The position numbers and the translations under genes were made by a program. Of a stretch of 64,000 nt of DNA, positions 1 to 7,679 are shown one piece after another (position 1 is the stretch's first letter; each line of letters starts with the position of its first letter). Source of the stretch: Fictibacillus phosphorivorans (lineage in GTDB: Bacteria > Bacillota > Bacilli > Bacillales > Fictibacillaceae); NCBI RefSeq assembly GCF_001619875.1, contig NZ_LRFC01000001.1, forward strand, positions 682,001 through 746,000. The letters run 5' to 3'. The notes beneath the pieces were generated by a model. That model made no database searches, was not told the origin of the DNA, and saw only the letters and a list, made by a program, of their open reading frames with translations.

Positions 1-119
1 TGCTCAAGATGAATGGCAGTTACTTTGCCATTAAAACAGAAATTCTGTTTATGTGTAACTTCAAAATTACGTTCTAACACTCTTTTCCAATTTGGTCGGT
101 CAGCGGTTTTATGTTCCAT
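1..119 (-). CDS. 5' end of an unidentified protein, cut by the window edge
   Basis: A reverse-strand frame opens with ATG at 119 behind GGAGG five bases upstream and stays open to position 1, giving 39 residues that begin MEHKTADRPNWKRV. The rest lies outside the window. From memory the start resembles DUF402-type Bacillaceae proteins (a conserved DR-x-x-W-x-R stretch), but 39 residues are too few to be sure. The gene diverges from the MazG-like gene at 236, so bases 120-235 should hold both promoters. Confidence 0.55.
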   Translation of the reverse strand, partial: MEHKTADRPNWKRVLERNFEVTHKQNFCFNGKVTAIHLE

Positions 120-235
120 ACACACCTCCAGATTTTGTAAAAAGCATAACAGTTTCTACTTAAAATAGAAAGGATTATAAAGAAATGAGTAGAACTTTGT
201 AAAAGGTATGCAGTAAAAACGGAGGGAAAACAGGT

Positions 236-637
236 ATGAAAAACACCCAAAAAGAATTAGAGCAGTTTCAATTGAGAAAGAACTGGGAGATCAGCCAGGA
301 AAGTCCAGATAAAAGCACAGAATCGCTTTTGCTTAATCATATGCTCTTAACGACTGAAATCGCTGAAATCGCTGAAGAACTTAGAAAAATGTTAAACAGA
401 GCTTATTCTTTGAATAAAGATGGGGTAGGGCAAGAAGACGCTTTTATTATGGCGAAACATGAGGTCGCAGAAGATATTGGAAAAGAGATTGCAGATAGCA
501 TCGCCTATTTAAGTAAATTCGCCACTTTTTTTGAACGAGACATGGAGGAAGATATAAGAAACAAATTGGATGAAATCGATAAGCGGGATAAACCCAATTT
601 GCAGAGAAGGATGAAAGGAGGTAAGGTAAATGTTTAA
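236..637 (+). CDS. MazG-like nucleotide pyrophosphohydrolase family protein
   Basis: A 133-residue, all-helical, strongly charged protein. Residues about 36-55 carry a TTEIAEIAEEL segment and residues about 80-95 a KEIADSIAYL segment. Together they resemble the paired acidic metal-binding helices of the MazG/all-alpha NTP pyrophosphohydrolase fold, which hydrolyses non-canonical NTPs to the monophosphate and pyrophosphate. Length fits single-domain MazG-like proteins. Start ATG follows GGAGGGAAAACAGGT. The end overlaps the alpha/beta hydrolase gene by eight bases, so the two are probably translated together. The substrate cannot be told from sequence. Confidence 0.7.
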   Translation: MKNTQKELEQFQLRKNWEISQESPDKSTESLLLNHMLLTTEIAEIAEELRKMLNRAYSLNKDGVGQEDAFIMAKHEVAEDIGKEIADSIAYLSKFATFFERDMEEDIRNKLDEIDKRDKPNLQRRMKGGKVNV

Positions 638-1511
638 AGCTGAAAAACACGTGCTAACTTCACAAGACGGAACGAAAATTACAGCTTATGACCACGGAGG
701 TAATGGTGACACAATACTATTTATTCATTATTTAGGAGGTATAGCACAAGCTTGGGGCCCAGTAATTAAGTACTTTACGGATAAATATAAAGTGTTGACG
801 TATGATTTGAGGGGGCATGGCCAATCTGGGCAACCGGAAAAAGGCTATACCTTCGAGGACGCTGCAAGCGATTTAGTTAGTGTTATAAACCATTTTAAAC
901 GGGATAAAGTCCACCTTGTTGGAAGCTCATATGGCTGTATGGTTGGATTGTATTTTACAGCTATGCGTAGGGAACGTGTGTTGTCACTGGTAAATATAGA
1001 CGGTGCCATGATAAATGATACAGGTAAAGATGGTCTTTATGATGAATCGCTGGAAGAACATCTTGCTAAATTTGAAGGTCAATTTGATCCTGATTATGAA
1101 TCGATAGATGCATTTAAGCAGTATTACCGTGAAAACTGGCAGCCCTGGAATGAGGCCAGAGCTAATTATGTAAACCATTTTAAACCGCGTGTAAAAGAAA
1201 ACGGAAAAGTTGGTGCGATTACGACAGAGGAAACGATGAAGGCGATCATCTCTGAAATTTACTATGTTGATTTCTTAACTTGGTACGAAAAAACAGAATG
1301 CCCTGTCTTATTTTTACCAGCTGAAAAAGAAAGTCATTTTGAAAAGTCCATACGCTTCATTGAAAAAGCGTCTAAAGGATTGCCATATAGCAAAACAGTC
1401 CTGATTCCTAACACGACACATTTAATGATGTATGATCATGAAAAAGAATTAGCAGAAGCGATTCAAGAGTTCCACGCTCAACTTCCCGTTTCACAAAAAA
1501 GCAGCATGTAA
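630..1511 (+). CDS. alpha/beta hydrolase
   Basis: A 293-residue alpha/beta hydrolase fold protein without a signal peptide, so cytoplasmic. The nucleophile elbow is G-S-S-Y-G near residue 98. An oxyanion-loop stretch FIHYLGG lies near residue 31, a lid region follows the elbow, and a C-terminal histidine sits in NTTHLMMYD near residue 266 as the likely catalytic base. The start ATG lies inside the upstream MazG-like gene, behind AAAGGAGG. A strong terminator follows at 1520. The family includes esterases, lipases and haloperoxidase-like enzymes; sequence alone does not pick one. Pairing with a MazG-like gene is unusual and unexplained. Confidence 0.8.
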   Translation: MFKAEKHVLTSQDGTKITAYDHGGNGDTILFIHYLGGIAQAWGPVIKYFTDKYKVLTYDLRGHGQSGQPEKGYTFEDAASDLVSVINHFKRDKVHLVGSSYGCMVGLYFTAMRRERVLSLVNIDGAMINDTGKDGLYDESLEEHLAKFEGQFDPDYESIDAFKQYYRENWQPWNEARANYVNHFKPRVKENGKVGAITTEETMKAIISEIYYVDFLTWYEKTECPVLFLPAEKESHFEKSIRFIEKASKGLPYSKTVLIPNTTHLMMYDHEKELAEAIQEFHAQLPVSQKSSM

Positions 1512-1519
1512 TAGACAAA

Positions 1520-1547
1520 GGGCCTCCTAACTAAGGGGGCCCTTTTT
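1520..1547 (+). terminator. Rho-independent terminator of the hydrolase gene
   Basis: GGGCCTCC pairs with GGGGGCCC (one G-U pair) across a seven-base loop and is followed by five T. It ends the 236-1511 pair. Confidence 0.85.
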
Positions 1548-1557
1548 CATTCTATTA

Positions 1558-2847
1558 TTATTGATTTGCTCGTAATTTTTTTCGCTTGAAGAATTGTTCG
1601 AGTGCCATACATGTTAGCATACCCATAATTAAACCATTGCTTAGTAGAGTGACAATAATATTCGGCCATTCTTTTAATGCCGCAGCTGGGATGAATAGAC
1701 TTCCGATTCCAACCATTAGTGAAGTACTAATAATGAATAAATTTGTTTCTGACTTTATGGCATTCTTGTATTCTTTAAACGCCAGTCCGATCATGCTCGA
1801 AAAGGGCAGAAATATTGTTGCGTATCCTACTGGTGCTGGAATGCCGGCAAAGAAAAAAGTAAGAGGCGGGAAAAAACTGATCAAAATAATAAGTGCATTT
1901 CCCAAAATAAACGCCAACCGGCTGAACATTTTAGTAGTTAATATAAATCCTGATGCTCCTGAGATGGGAACACTTGCAACAGCTGAAAACAAGCCTGCTA
2001 ACCATGTGTTAAGACCCATCATGATCGATGACCGGTTGTAATGAATAGTTTTGTAATCTTGGTTTTCAGATTCATATGCTTTCTCAACAACGTTAATGCT
2101 TGCCACCATATTCGTTAGAAGCAGCATTCCGACGAAAAGGGAAGTCACAATGGTTCCTGCTGACCATTGCGGCATTCCCCATGCTAATAGTTCTGGAAAA
2201 GCAAAGGTATTGCTTGTATGCATGGTTTCCTTTGTTAAGTTCAATAGTTTAAAAAGGCCCCATCCCAGTAATAAAGATATGAGAATAGAATAACTTCTAA
2301 GCCATTTTACACGTGACTTTCCTAAAACGATAGACAAAACTAGGATAAATAAGGAGGCGATGGCTACTTTGGCATCCGCGTTTTCCTGAAGATAACCGAT
2401 TCCAAGCATCCCTTTAATAAAAGATCCACTCAACTGAGAGACTAGCAATATTAAGTAAGTTCCAGTAACTAACGGGGTGAACAAAGCTCTGATAGAGTTA
2501 ATGATGCGAAAGGCACCGAGTAAAAAGAAGAGAACGCCACTAATCAGCATGCCTGCAGTCAACTGCTGCAAACCGTCCGAAACAGTTAATGCACCAGACG
2601 CCACGATTCCTGCATATACGGTAAATACTCCCCACCATAATCCAGCCGGTCCTTCGTTAATCGGCAATTTGTGGCCAAATAAGACTTGCAGGATAGCAGA
2701 CGCACCAATAATTAAAAATGAGCGCTGCAGTAGATCTGCCGTTTCTGCCTGTGTCATACCAAAAGCATCTCCAATGGCAATGGGAGCAACTAAACTGCCG
2801 GCTAGAATAAAAACCATCCATTGAAGCGAGGAAAACGTTAATTTCAT
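1558..2847 (-). CDS. purine/pyrimidine permease, NCS2 (xanthine/uracil) family
   Basis: A 429-residue polytopic membrane protein with about 12-14 hydrophobic segments, fitting the NCS2 nucleobase:cation symporters; the overall pattern recalls B. subtilis YwdJ. The N-terminal helix SLQWMVFILAGSLVAPIAIG and the central INEGPAGLWWGVFTVYAG region are typical of the family, whose members import xanthine, uric acid or uracil across the plasma membrane. ATG at 2847 was chosen over an upstream ATG at 2883 because AGTAGGTG lies seven bases before it. No purine riboswitch was seen upstream, so regulation is unknown. Confidence 0.8.
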   Translation of the reverse strand: MKLTFSSLQWMVFILAGSLVAPIAIGDAFGMTQAETADLLQRSFLIIGASAILQVLFGHKLPINEGPAGLWWGVFTVYAGIVASGALTVSDGLQQLTAGMLISGVLFFLLGAFRIINSIRALFTPLVTGTYLILLVSQLSGSFIKGMLGIGYLQENADAKVAIASLFILVLSIVLGKSRVKWLRSYSILISLLLGWGLFKLLNLTKETMHTSNTFAFPELLAWGMPQWSAGTIVTSLFVGMLLLTNMVASINVVEKAYESENQDYKTIHYNRSSIMMGLNTWLAGLFSAVASVPISGASGFILTTKMFSRLAFILGNALIILISFFPPLTFFFAGIPAPVGYATIFLPFSSMIGLAFKEYKNAIKSETNLFIISTSLMVGIGSLFIPAAALKEWPNIIVTLLSNGLIMGMLTCMALEQFFKRKKLRANQ

Positions 2848-3083
2848 GAAAACACCTACTGTTATGTATTTCTTCCATTCCATTATAGCGCTTATGCTAG
2901 ATTCTAAGAAAGGAAAGATGTTTAAAAGAAAGAGTTTGACGGATAAATTTTATGTAATTCAGAAAGAACATCAAGAGGTCAGAATAAGCTGTGAAATATT
3001 TTTTAGGTATACCCAAAAAGAATGGGGAAGCCCCGAATTATATTGGAACAGGTAAATACGACCACTAACAAAGGACGATTCTA

Positions 3084-3344
3084 GTGATGCATAAACTTAC
3101 AAATGATGATGTCATTCAATGGTTAGAGAAACATCTATTAGACTTTGAACAGTTTACACCTTACTTGTTTACTTCAAAGTGGATTCATTCTTTTTGTAAG
3201 GATAAGGAAAACGGAAAAGAGTTCGAAGTGAAATGGGATTTATCTGGCCAGGAATTGTTTTTCAGATTGTTGGACAACCTGGATCATGATGATCAATGGA
3301 AATGGCTTGGTACGATACATTTTACTGAAGAGGTGAAATCATGA
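3084..3344 (+). CDS. hypothetical protein upstream of flgM-like gene
   Basis: An 86-residue acidic protein I do not recognise. It has no signal peptide or membrane segment and is rich in Trp, Phe and Asp near its end (DDQWKWLG). The start is GTG 3084, nine bases after AAAGGA, or the adjacent ATG 3087. Its last codons overlap the FlgM-like gene by four bases (ATGA junction), which argues that it is real and translationally coupled to the anti-sigma factor. A motility-related role is inferred from that neighbour only. Confidence 0.6.
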   Translation: MMHKLTNDDVIQWLEKHLLDFEQFTPYLFTSKWIHSFCKDKENGKEFEVKWDLSGQELFFRLLDNLDHDDQWKWLGTIHFTEEVKS

Positions 3345-3598
3345 GAATTGATGGACAGCAACCCGTGCAACGTAAATACGATACGAATAAATTGTATCAG
3401 CAGCCTCCTGTTAAACCGCCATCGTTTGCAAAAGACGAACTATACATATCTAACGAAGCTAAAGTGCTGCATGAAAATGCTCAATTAAACATAAGAGAAA
3501 AGAAACTTTTAGAAATAAAAAAGCGCATTGATGCTGGGGAATACCAGATCAATGCACAAGAGATCGCTAAAAAAATCTCACAGTTTTATTCGAATTAA
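3341..3598 (+). CDS. flgM: FlgM-like anti-sigma-D (sigma-28) factor
   Basis: An 85-residue protein matching FlgM in layout: an N-terminal disordered part with a Tyr-Asp-(Thr/Lys) stretch, a central DELYISNEAK segment like the ISSQAK segment of B. subtilis FlgM, and a C-terminal amphipathic part (KKRIDAGEYQINAQEIAKKI) that in FlgM contacts the sigma factor. FlgM binds and inhibits SigD until the flagellar hook is complete. In Bacillus flgM normally sits with flgN-flgK-flgL; here it follows an unknown 86-residue gene and faces a holin-like gene. Whether another copy exists elsewhere cannot be seen. Confidence 0.75.
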   Translation: MRIDGQQPVQRKYDTNKLYQQPPVKPPSFAKDELYISNEAKVLHENAQLNIREKKLLEIKKRIDAGEYQINAQEIAKKISQFYSN

Positions 3599-3599
3599 T

Positions 3600-4013
3600 T
3601 TAATGATTTTTGTTTTGAGTGCCGCTTTTCTGTTTTAACAGAGAGACGGCATTTTTTATGAACGGCGGTATCGGGACATTCAACCTGCCTGCATTTTCAA
3701 TAATAGACAGCAATTCATTGGAAAGATAGAAAAAGATGGTTGAGGATTGAATGAAATAGCCGCCTAGTAATTGGTCGAGAGAATGGGCGATTGCTACAAG
3801 AGCGAAGATCATAATTTTTTTAAGTATGCCCCTAAAGCCAACTCTGCTGTTCAGTCTTCCTTCATACGCAGATGCAGCCATTCCTGTTAAATAGTCTAAT
3901 ACAATAAAAAGAACAAGCGTTTTAAACAACATTGTTGGCGTTCCAAATAAAAAACTGGATATCGCTCCAATTGAAATGGTACTTGTATGATAAAACAAAG
4001 TCCATTTTCCCAC
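3600..4013 (-). CDS. phage holin family protein (TcdE/holin_4_1 type)
   Basis: A 137-residue protein with three or four hydrophobic segments (about 15-35, 38-55, 68-85, 95-110) and a charged C-terminus. The stretch VLFIVLDYLTGMAASAYEG matches the family of small holins found in phages, spore-formers and toxin loci (TcdE/UtxA, YqxH type). Holins open the membrane to let endolysins or toxins pass. Start is GTG 4013 after GGGGGGAT with a seven-base gap. No endolysin or other phage gene lies nearby, so this is a stand-alone holin-like protein rather than a prophage. Confidence 0.75.
   Translation of the reverse strand: MGKWTLFYHTSTISIGAISSFLFGTPTMLFKTLVLFIVLDYLTGMAASAYEGRLNSRVGFRGILKKIMIFALVAIAHSLDQLLGGYFIQSSTIFFYLSNELLSIIENAGRLNVPIPPFIKNAVSLLKQKSGTQNKNH
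3620..3657 (+). terminator. Terminator of the flgM-like gene, inside the holin 3' end
   Basis: TGCCG pairs with CGGCA, with an inner TCTGTT/AACAGA stem, followed by six T on the + strand. The hairpin lies wholly within the last codons of the convergent holin gene. Confidence 0.65.
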
Positions 4014-4202
4014 TGAAAATCCCCCCTAACACTTCATTAGTATAGTATATGCATGTACAAGCAAACTCGAAATGGCACATGCCCATAACTTGTCCTCCTA
4101 ATTAATAGAAGGTTTATTTCAAATGTGTTAAATAGTCAAAAAATTTAAAAAATAACAAGTCAGACACGCACTAAATCTGTTACAATGAAACAAATCCGGA
4201 AA

Positions 4203-4223
4203 GGGAGGAAAGAAATGCAATGA
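4203..4223 (+). promoter_or_regulatory. Two-codon minigene overlapping a start codon
   Basis: After the ribosome-binding site GGGAGG (4203-4208) the sequence reads ATG CAA TGA from 4215, a Met-Gln-stop minigene. Its stop shares bases with the ATG at 4220 of the next gene. The spacing is six bases to the first ATG and eleven to the second. Confidence 0.5.
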
Positions 4224-4501
4224 ACAAAATTACGTTAGGCTTGCCTCCACATTGCCACAAAGTATCTTGTGACGGAAGAATGATTAAGATTAAAGACTCT
4301 GGTAACAACAAATGGGCGTTCCCGCTCTCCGGGACCGAGAATGCTGTAGTCGATCAAGTAAATGAAGAAACAGGATTACTCACCATACATGGAAAGGATA
4401 AGATATTGGCAACTCTAGAAATGCCAATTCGTTTTTGTGAAGTGGGCAGAGGCTGGCTGTTGGATAAATTACCAAAGAAAAAACGAGTAAAAATAAAATA
4501 A
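4220..4501 (+). CDS. hypothetical protein, 93 residues
   Basis: A small basic protein (C-terminal KKKRVKIK) that I do not recognise. It has four Cys/His-containing positions early (HCHKVSC) and a further Cys near residue 73, but no clear zinc-ribbon spacing. No signal peptide or membrane helix. The ATG at 4220 overlaps the stop of a two-codon minigene that uses the same ribosome-binding site, which may lower or couple its translation. It stands alone, followed by its own terminator at 4518. Confidence 0.55.
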   Translation: MNKITLGLPPHCHKVSCDGRMIKIKDSGNNKWAFPLSGTENAVVDQVNEETGLLTIHGKDKILATLEMPIRFCEVGRGWLLDKLPKKKRVKIK

Positions 4502-4517
4502 ATAAAAATTATATCAT

Positions 4518-4549
4518 CGCACAGCTGGTTAATTCCTGCTGTGCGTTTT
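4518..4549 (+). terminator. Rho-independent terminator
   Basis: CGCACAGC and GCTGTGCG form an eight-base stem followed by TTTTC. Confidence 0.8.
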
Positions 4550-4637
4550 CAATGTATATATAAAAACAGTTGATGGGAAAAGAGCCATTCTTTTTAAAAA
4601 AAGTTTAGTGATAAAAATTCTTGGCACAGGAAAATAA

Positions 4638-4646
4638 TGTTATAAT
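4638..4646 (+). promoter_or_regulatory. Extended -10 SigA-type promoter for the diguanylate cyclase gene
   Basis: TGTTATAAT is a perfect extended -10 (TGn plus TATAAT at 4641-4646). No good -35 at 17 bases; a TTGGCA lies 14 bases upstream. Transcription would start near 4653. Confidence 0.5.
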
Positions 4647-4679
4647 AAAGAAGTTGAACGTGTAGATGGGGTGAATAAT

Positions 4680-5789
4680 TTGGGTAAACCACACCTGCCT
4701 GCACACTTGAATCACATCGCATGGAACCGAAAAATATTGAATGTATTTTGGGTTGTTATCTTTGTGTCTGTGTGTGTAGAGGTTATGAACAGTTTTTTAA
4801 CGCTAAAGCCAATAGGGGAATTTTTAATAGATTATTTGGTTGTTCCGACCGTTCTATTAATACTTACGACTTTAATTGCGGAATATAGTTTTAGAACGCA
4901 AGCAAAATATGTAGATTATATAATCATCGGTGCAGCAAGTATGTTTTCTGCCATTTTAATCAGTGTTCATTCTGAGATGTATGTGATGTACACGAGTTTG
5001 TTCTTTCCGATGCTAATCTCTACGATTTATTTTAAAAAGAAAAAAGTATGGTTGTCTTTCGTCCTAAGCTCAATGATCTATCTTGGAATTTCAACGTTTC
5101 ACCCTGTCGCAAAGGAATTGAATGATCTTATGGATCAGCTTTCTATGATCTGTATTTTGATTACGTCAACTGCAATTTGCATAGGTATAATGAGCAGAGG
5201 CTACGAAATTGCAAAGCATTTAAACAAAGCTCAAGCAGATCATCAAGATCTTATGGTAAAATCAACGATCATGGAGAAACAAGTAAAAACAGATGCGCTG
5301 ACTGGTCTCTATAATCATATGGCATTTTATGAATATATGGATGTCTTATTGCTTCAGGCTGAAACCTACCAATATCCCGTTCACTTAGCCGTGATGGATA
5401 TTGATAATTTTAAGAAGGTCAATGATACATATGGGCACGGCATAGGCGATATCGTATTGAAACGGATTGCCGCGGCGATTAAAGATAATGTAACAAACGA
5501 CGATTTTGCTGCACGATATGGCGGTGAGGAGTTTGTTGTCATACTTAATGATATTAATGAAGAAGAAGCATTTGCAGTGCTAGAAAAAGTAAGGCGTGTT
5601 GTACAGAACTTGGAACACCCTGAAATCGAAGAGAAACATGTAACAATAAGTGTAGGACTGCAAACGTATAGGGCAGGCATGCACAAACAGGCTTTTTTTG
5701 AGGGAGCAGATAACAGTCTGTATGTAGCCAAAAGACAAGGAAAGAATCGGGTTATCATACAGGAATGTAATAGTGCTATGCAAATATAA
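4680..5789 (+). CDS. membrane-bound diguanylate cyclase (GGDEF domain)
   Basis: An N-terminal half of about five or six membrane helices (residues about 15-175) is joined by a short coiled linker to a C-terminal GGDEF domain. The domain starts at DALTGLYNHMAF, has the metal and substrate segment DIDNFKKVNDTYGHGIGD, and the intact active-site motif G-G-E-E-F at residues 281-285. It should make cyclic di-GMP from two GTP. The architecture resembles B. subtilis DgcK (YhcK, 5TM-5TMR sensor). TTG 4680 is preferred over GTG 4671 because GATGGGGTG sits seven bases before it. No RxxD inhibitory site was clear. An EAL protein is encoded at 61 kb. Confidence 0.85.
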   Translation: MGKPHLPAHLNHIAWNRKILNVFWVVIFVSVCVEVMNSFLTLKPIGEFLIDYLVVPTVLLILTTLIAEYSFRTQAKYVDYIIIGAASMFSAILISVHSEMYVMYTSLFFPMLISTIYFKKKKVWLSFVLSSMIYLGISTFHPVAKELNDLMDQLSMICILITSTAICIGIMSRGYEIAKHLNKAQADHQDLMVKSTIMEKQVKTDALTGLYNHMAFYEYMDVLLLQAETYQYPVHLAVMDIDNFKKVNDTYGHGIGDIVLKRIAAAIKDNVTNDDFAARYGGEEFVVILNDINEEEAFAVLEKVRRVVQNLEHPEIEEKHVTISVGLQTYRAGMHKQAFFEGADNSLYVAKRQGKNRVIIQECNSAMQI

Positions 5790-5800
5790 TAAAAATGCTT

Positions 5801-5832
5801 AAACAGCAGGGAATGCTCCTTGCTGTTTTTTC
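5801..5832 (+). terminator. Rho-independent terminator
   Basis: AAACAGCAGG pairs with CCTTGCTGTTT, followed by a run of six T. Confidence 0.8.
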
Positions 5833-5893
5833 TTTCTTCTAAAATCCTTGTCCATGCATATGTTTGTAAAGATATGGCCATGGAGGTGAGGGT

Positions 5894-6928
5894 ATGAGTG
5901 GACGGATGAAACAAATATTGCAAATAGCCGCCACTTACATCGGCACAGTGGTAGGTGCTGGATTTGCAACGGGCAGAGAGATCGTTGAGTTTTTTACGGT
6001 CCATGGCTCAGCAGGATTTGCAGGGATTCTAATCAGCGGTTTCCTGTTTATTTTCATTGGTACAAAGTTAATGATTATGGCGAAACGTCTCGGAGCCTCG
6101 TCTTTTGATGAGATGAATCTGTATCTATTCGGACCAACTGTATCTAAAGTTGTTAATGTATTGATGCTCATTATGCTTTTTGGTGTTACAGGTGTTATGT
6201 TGTCAGGAGCAGGAGCGCTGTTTTGGGAGCAGCTTCATTTGCCGTTTCAAGCTGGTATACTCTTGACTTTATGCATCACATATTTGGTGATGAAACGTGG
6301 AATTGAAGGTATTCTTTGGACAAATTCATTGATTGTGCCCGTAATGATCTTATTTTCCGTTGTTCTATCGATTTCGATGTTTGATTTTTCGGGCGGGAGA
6401 GAGCTTTTCGTGGCCAGTGATTTTGTCGGGCATTGGAAGTGGGTTATCAGTCCTTTTGCTTATGCAGCCTTTAACTTAACATTAGCTCAGGCTGTTCTTG
6501 TCCCGCTATCCCGAGAGGCTGATGATGAATCGGTGATCAAATGGGGAGGATTCTTAGGTGGTCTAGGGTTAACATTCATTCTCTTAAACAGCCAATACGT
6601 GCTGTACTCGGTTCCTCGTGTTTTAAGTTATGAAATACCAATTGCCGAAATTGTTGGAGGTTTGGGAATAGCTGTACATTACATTTTTGTATTTGTGATC
6701 TATGGTGAGATATTCTCCACATTAATAGGCAACATATTCGGACTGGCTGGGGCATTGAGTCGAAATCTCAGGTTATCCAATCAAATCATTATCCTTGTTT
6801 TAATGGCAGGAAGCTATCTTTTGAGTCAAGTAGGCTATTCAGAGCTTCTTCATTATTTATATCCGGTTTTTGGCATGATTGCTCTTTTATTTTTAGTTGT
6901 CATTTCGGCTAAAAAACTAAAGGACTGA
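5894..6928 (+). CDS. ykvI: YkvI-like membrane protein, LeuT-fold transporter relative
   Basis: A 344-residue protein with about ten hydrophobic helices. The N-terminal helix carries YIGTVVGAGFATGREIVEFF, the glycine-rich broken helix 1 that marks the YkvI branch of the APC/LeuT-fold superfamily. B. subtilis YkvI has nearly the same length and start. Its substrate is unknown. ATG 5894 lies behind GGAGGTGAG. No terminator separates it from the pyrophosphohydrolase-like gene 64 bases downstream, so read-through is possible. Confidence 0.8.
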   Translation: MSGRMKQILQIAATYIGTVVGAGFATGREIVEFFTVHGSAGFAGILISGFLFIFIGTKLMIMAKRLGASSFDEMNLYLFGPTVSKVVNVLMLIMLFGVTGVMLSGAGALFWEQLHLPFQAGILLTLCITYLVMKRGIEGILWTNSLIVPVMILFSVVLSISMFDFSGGRELFVASDFVGHWKWVISPFAYAAFNLTLAQAVLVPLSREADDESVIKWGGFLGGLGLTFILLNSQYVLYSVPRVLSYEIPIAEIVGGLGIAVHYIFVFVIYGEIFSTLIGNIFGLAGALSRNLRLSNQIIILVLMAGSYLLSQVGYSELLHYLYPVFGMIALLFLVVISAKKLKD

Positions 6929-6992
6929 ATATCATTTTAAGTAGGGTCATCGCTTTGTGTTGCTGTGAAATTGTTGGAAGGGAAAAAAGCCA

Positions 6993-7316
6993 ATGGTGTA
7001 TTACAATAAATTAGTTCGTGATAAGATACCTGAACTGCTAGAGCAGGCGGGGAAAAAAGGAACCTTTCGAATTCTCGGGAATCAGGAGTTTGAGAGTGAA
7101 TTAAAGAAAAAGCTTGCAGAAGGCGTGAAGGAGTATCGTGAGGCGGGTAATGAAGTGAATGCAGCTGAAGAACTCGCAGAGCTGTTTGAGATCTTGATTG
7201 CCTTAACGAAAGTGCATGACCTCACCTTACGCGAACTAGATGAGATTCGACAGGAAAAAGCAAGAAGACATGGCCGCTTCCACGAGCGCTTGTTCTTGAT
7301 TAAGGTGGAGGACTAG
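6993..7316 (+). CDS. phosphoribosyl-ATP pyrophosphohydrolase-like / MazG-fold protein
   Basis: A 107-residue all-alpha protein starting YNKLVRDKIPELL, the signature opening of the small PRA-PH-like house-cleaning pyrophosphohydrolases. Metal-binding acidic helices follow: EGVKEYREA near residue 45 and AAEELAELFEIL near residue 58. Such proteins hydrolyse NTP-like substrates; a role in histidine synthesis is unlikely because no his gene is near. The stop codon is followed at once by a family A repeat (7317-7369). Confidence 0.8.
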   Translation: MVYYNKLVRDKIPELLEQAGKKGTFRILGNQEFESELKKKLAEGVKEYREAGNEVNAAEELAELFEILIALTKVHDLTLRELDEIRQEKARRHGRFHERLFLIKVED

Positions 7317-7369
7317 GGGGGGACAGACCCCAGACAAATACAAATTGATGAAATTTGTATTTGTCAGAA
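7317..7369. repeat. Family A repeat, copy 1
   Basis: Core GGGGACAGACCCC (7319-7331), then ACAAATACAAAT (7334-7345) and its perfect inverted copy ATTTGTATTTGT (7353-7364), ending CAG. It lies directly after a stop codon and could act as a terminator hairpin. Confidence 0.8.
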
Positions 7370-7390
7370 AGACATAATATAGTACTAGAT

Positions 7391-7489
7391 TAAAATTATG
7401 TGATAGTAGGTTATTTTTATGTGATTGCATCGATTTTTTATGTGATTGCATTGATTTTTTATGTGATGAAGGATCAAAATTATATGATT
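7391..7489. repeat. Tandem array, five units of exactly 21 bp
   Basis: ATGTGAT (the last copy ATATGAT) recurs at 7398, 7419, 7440, 7461 and 7482, each 21 bases apart. The central units are about 18 of 21 identical, with T-tracts before the motif and TTGCAT after it. No reading frame runs through it. It occupies most of the 363-base gap between 7316 and 7680. Confidence 0.85.
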
Positions 7490-7515
7490 ATTCATCTCTG
7501 CCGCTATTAATCTTT

Positions 7516-7636
7516 AACAAGCAAAAACAGGCACGCTCAACACGCTTGTTCTTGCTTGTTTTAATATAAATTTTAAATAAATCAGGAAAAAACATGCAAG
7601 TATTGTTTGACAAACAAGCATAATACAGCATATGAT
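7516..7636 (+). promoter_or_regulatory. Promoter and candidate operators of the DeoR-type regulator
   Basis: TTGACA (7607-7612), an 18-base gap and TATGAT (7631-7636) form a good SigA-type promoter. The octamer AACAAGCA occurs at 7516, inverted at 7553, and again at 7613 inside the promoter spacer, a pattern expected of an autoregulatory operator. Confidence 0.6.
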
Positions 7637-7679
7637 GAATGTACCACGTGGAAATAAGAGGTAATGGAGGAAAATATTT

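Noticed and set aside
2846-3055. A 69-codon frame downstream of the permease start
   Set aside because: It is partly antisense to the permease gene and lacks a ribosome-binding site or family.
3600-4013. Prophage
   Set aside because: Only a holin-like gene is present; no integrase, structural or lysin gene surrounds it.
5381-6004. A 207-codon frame on the minus strand
   Set aside because: It is antisense to the well-supported GGDEF and YkvI genes, lacks a ribosome-binding site and resembles no family.
7391-7489. CRISPR array
   Set aside because: The 21-bp units are directly adjacent with no unique spacers and no cas gene is near; the same holds for 58217-58321.
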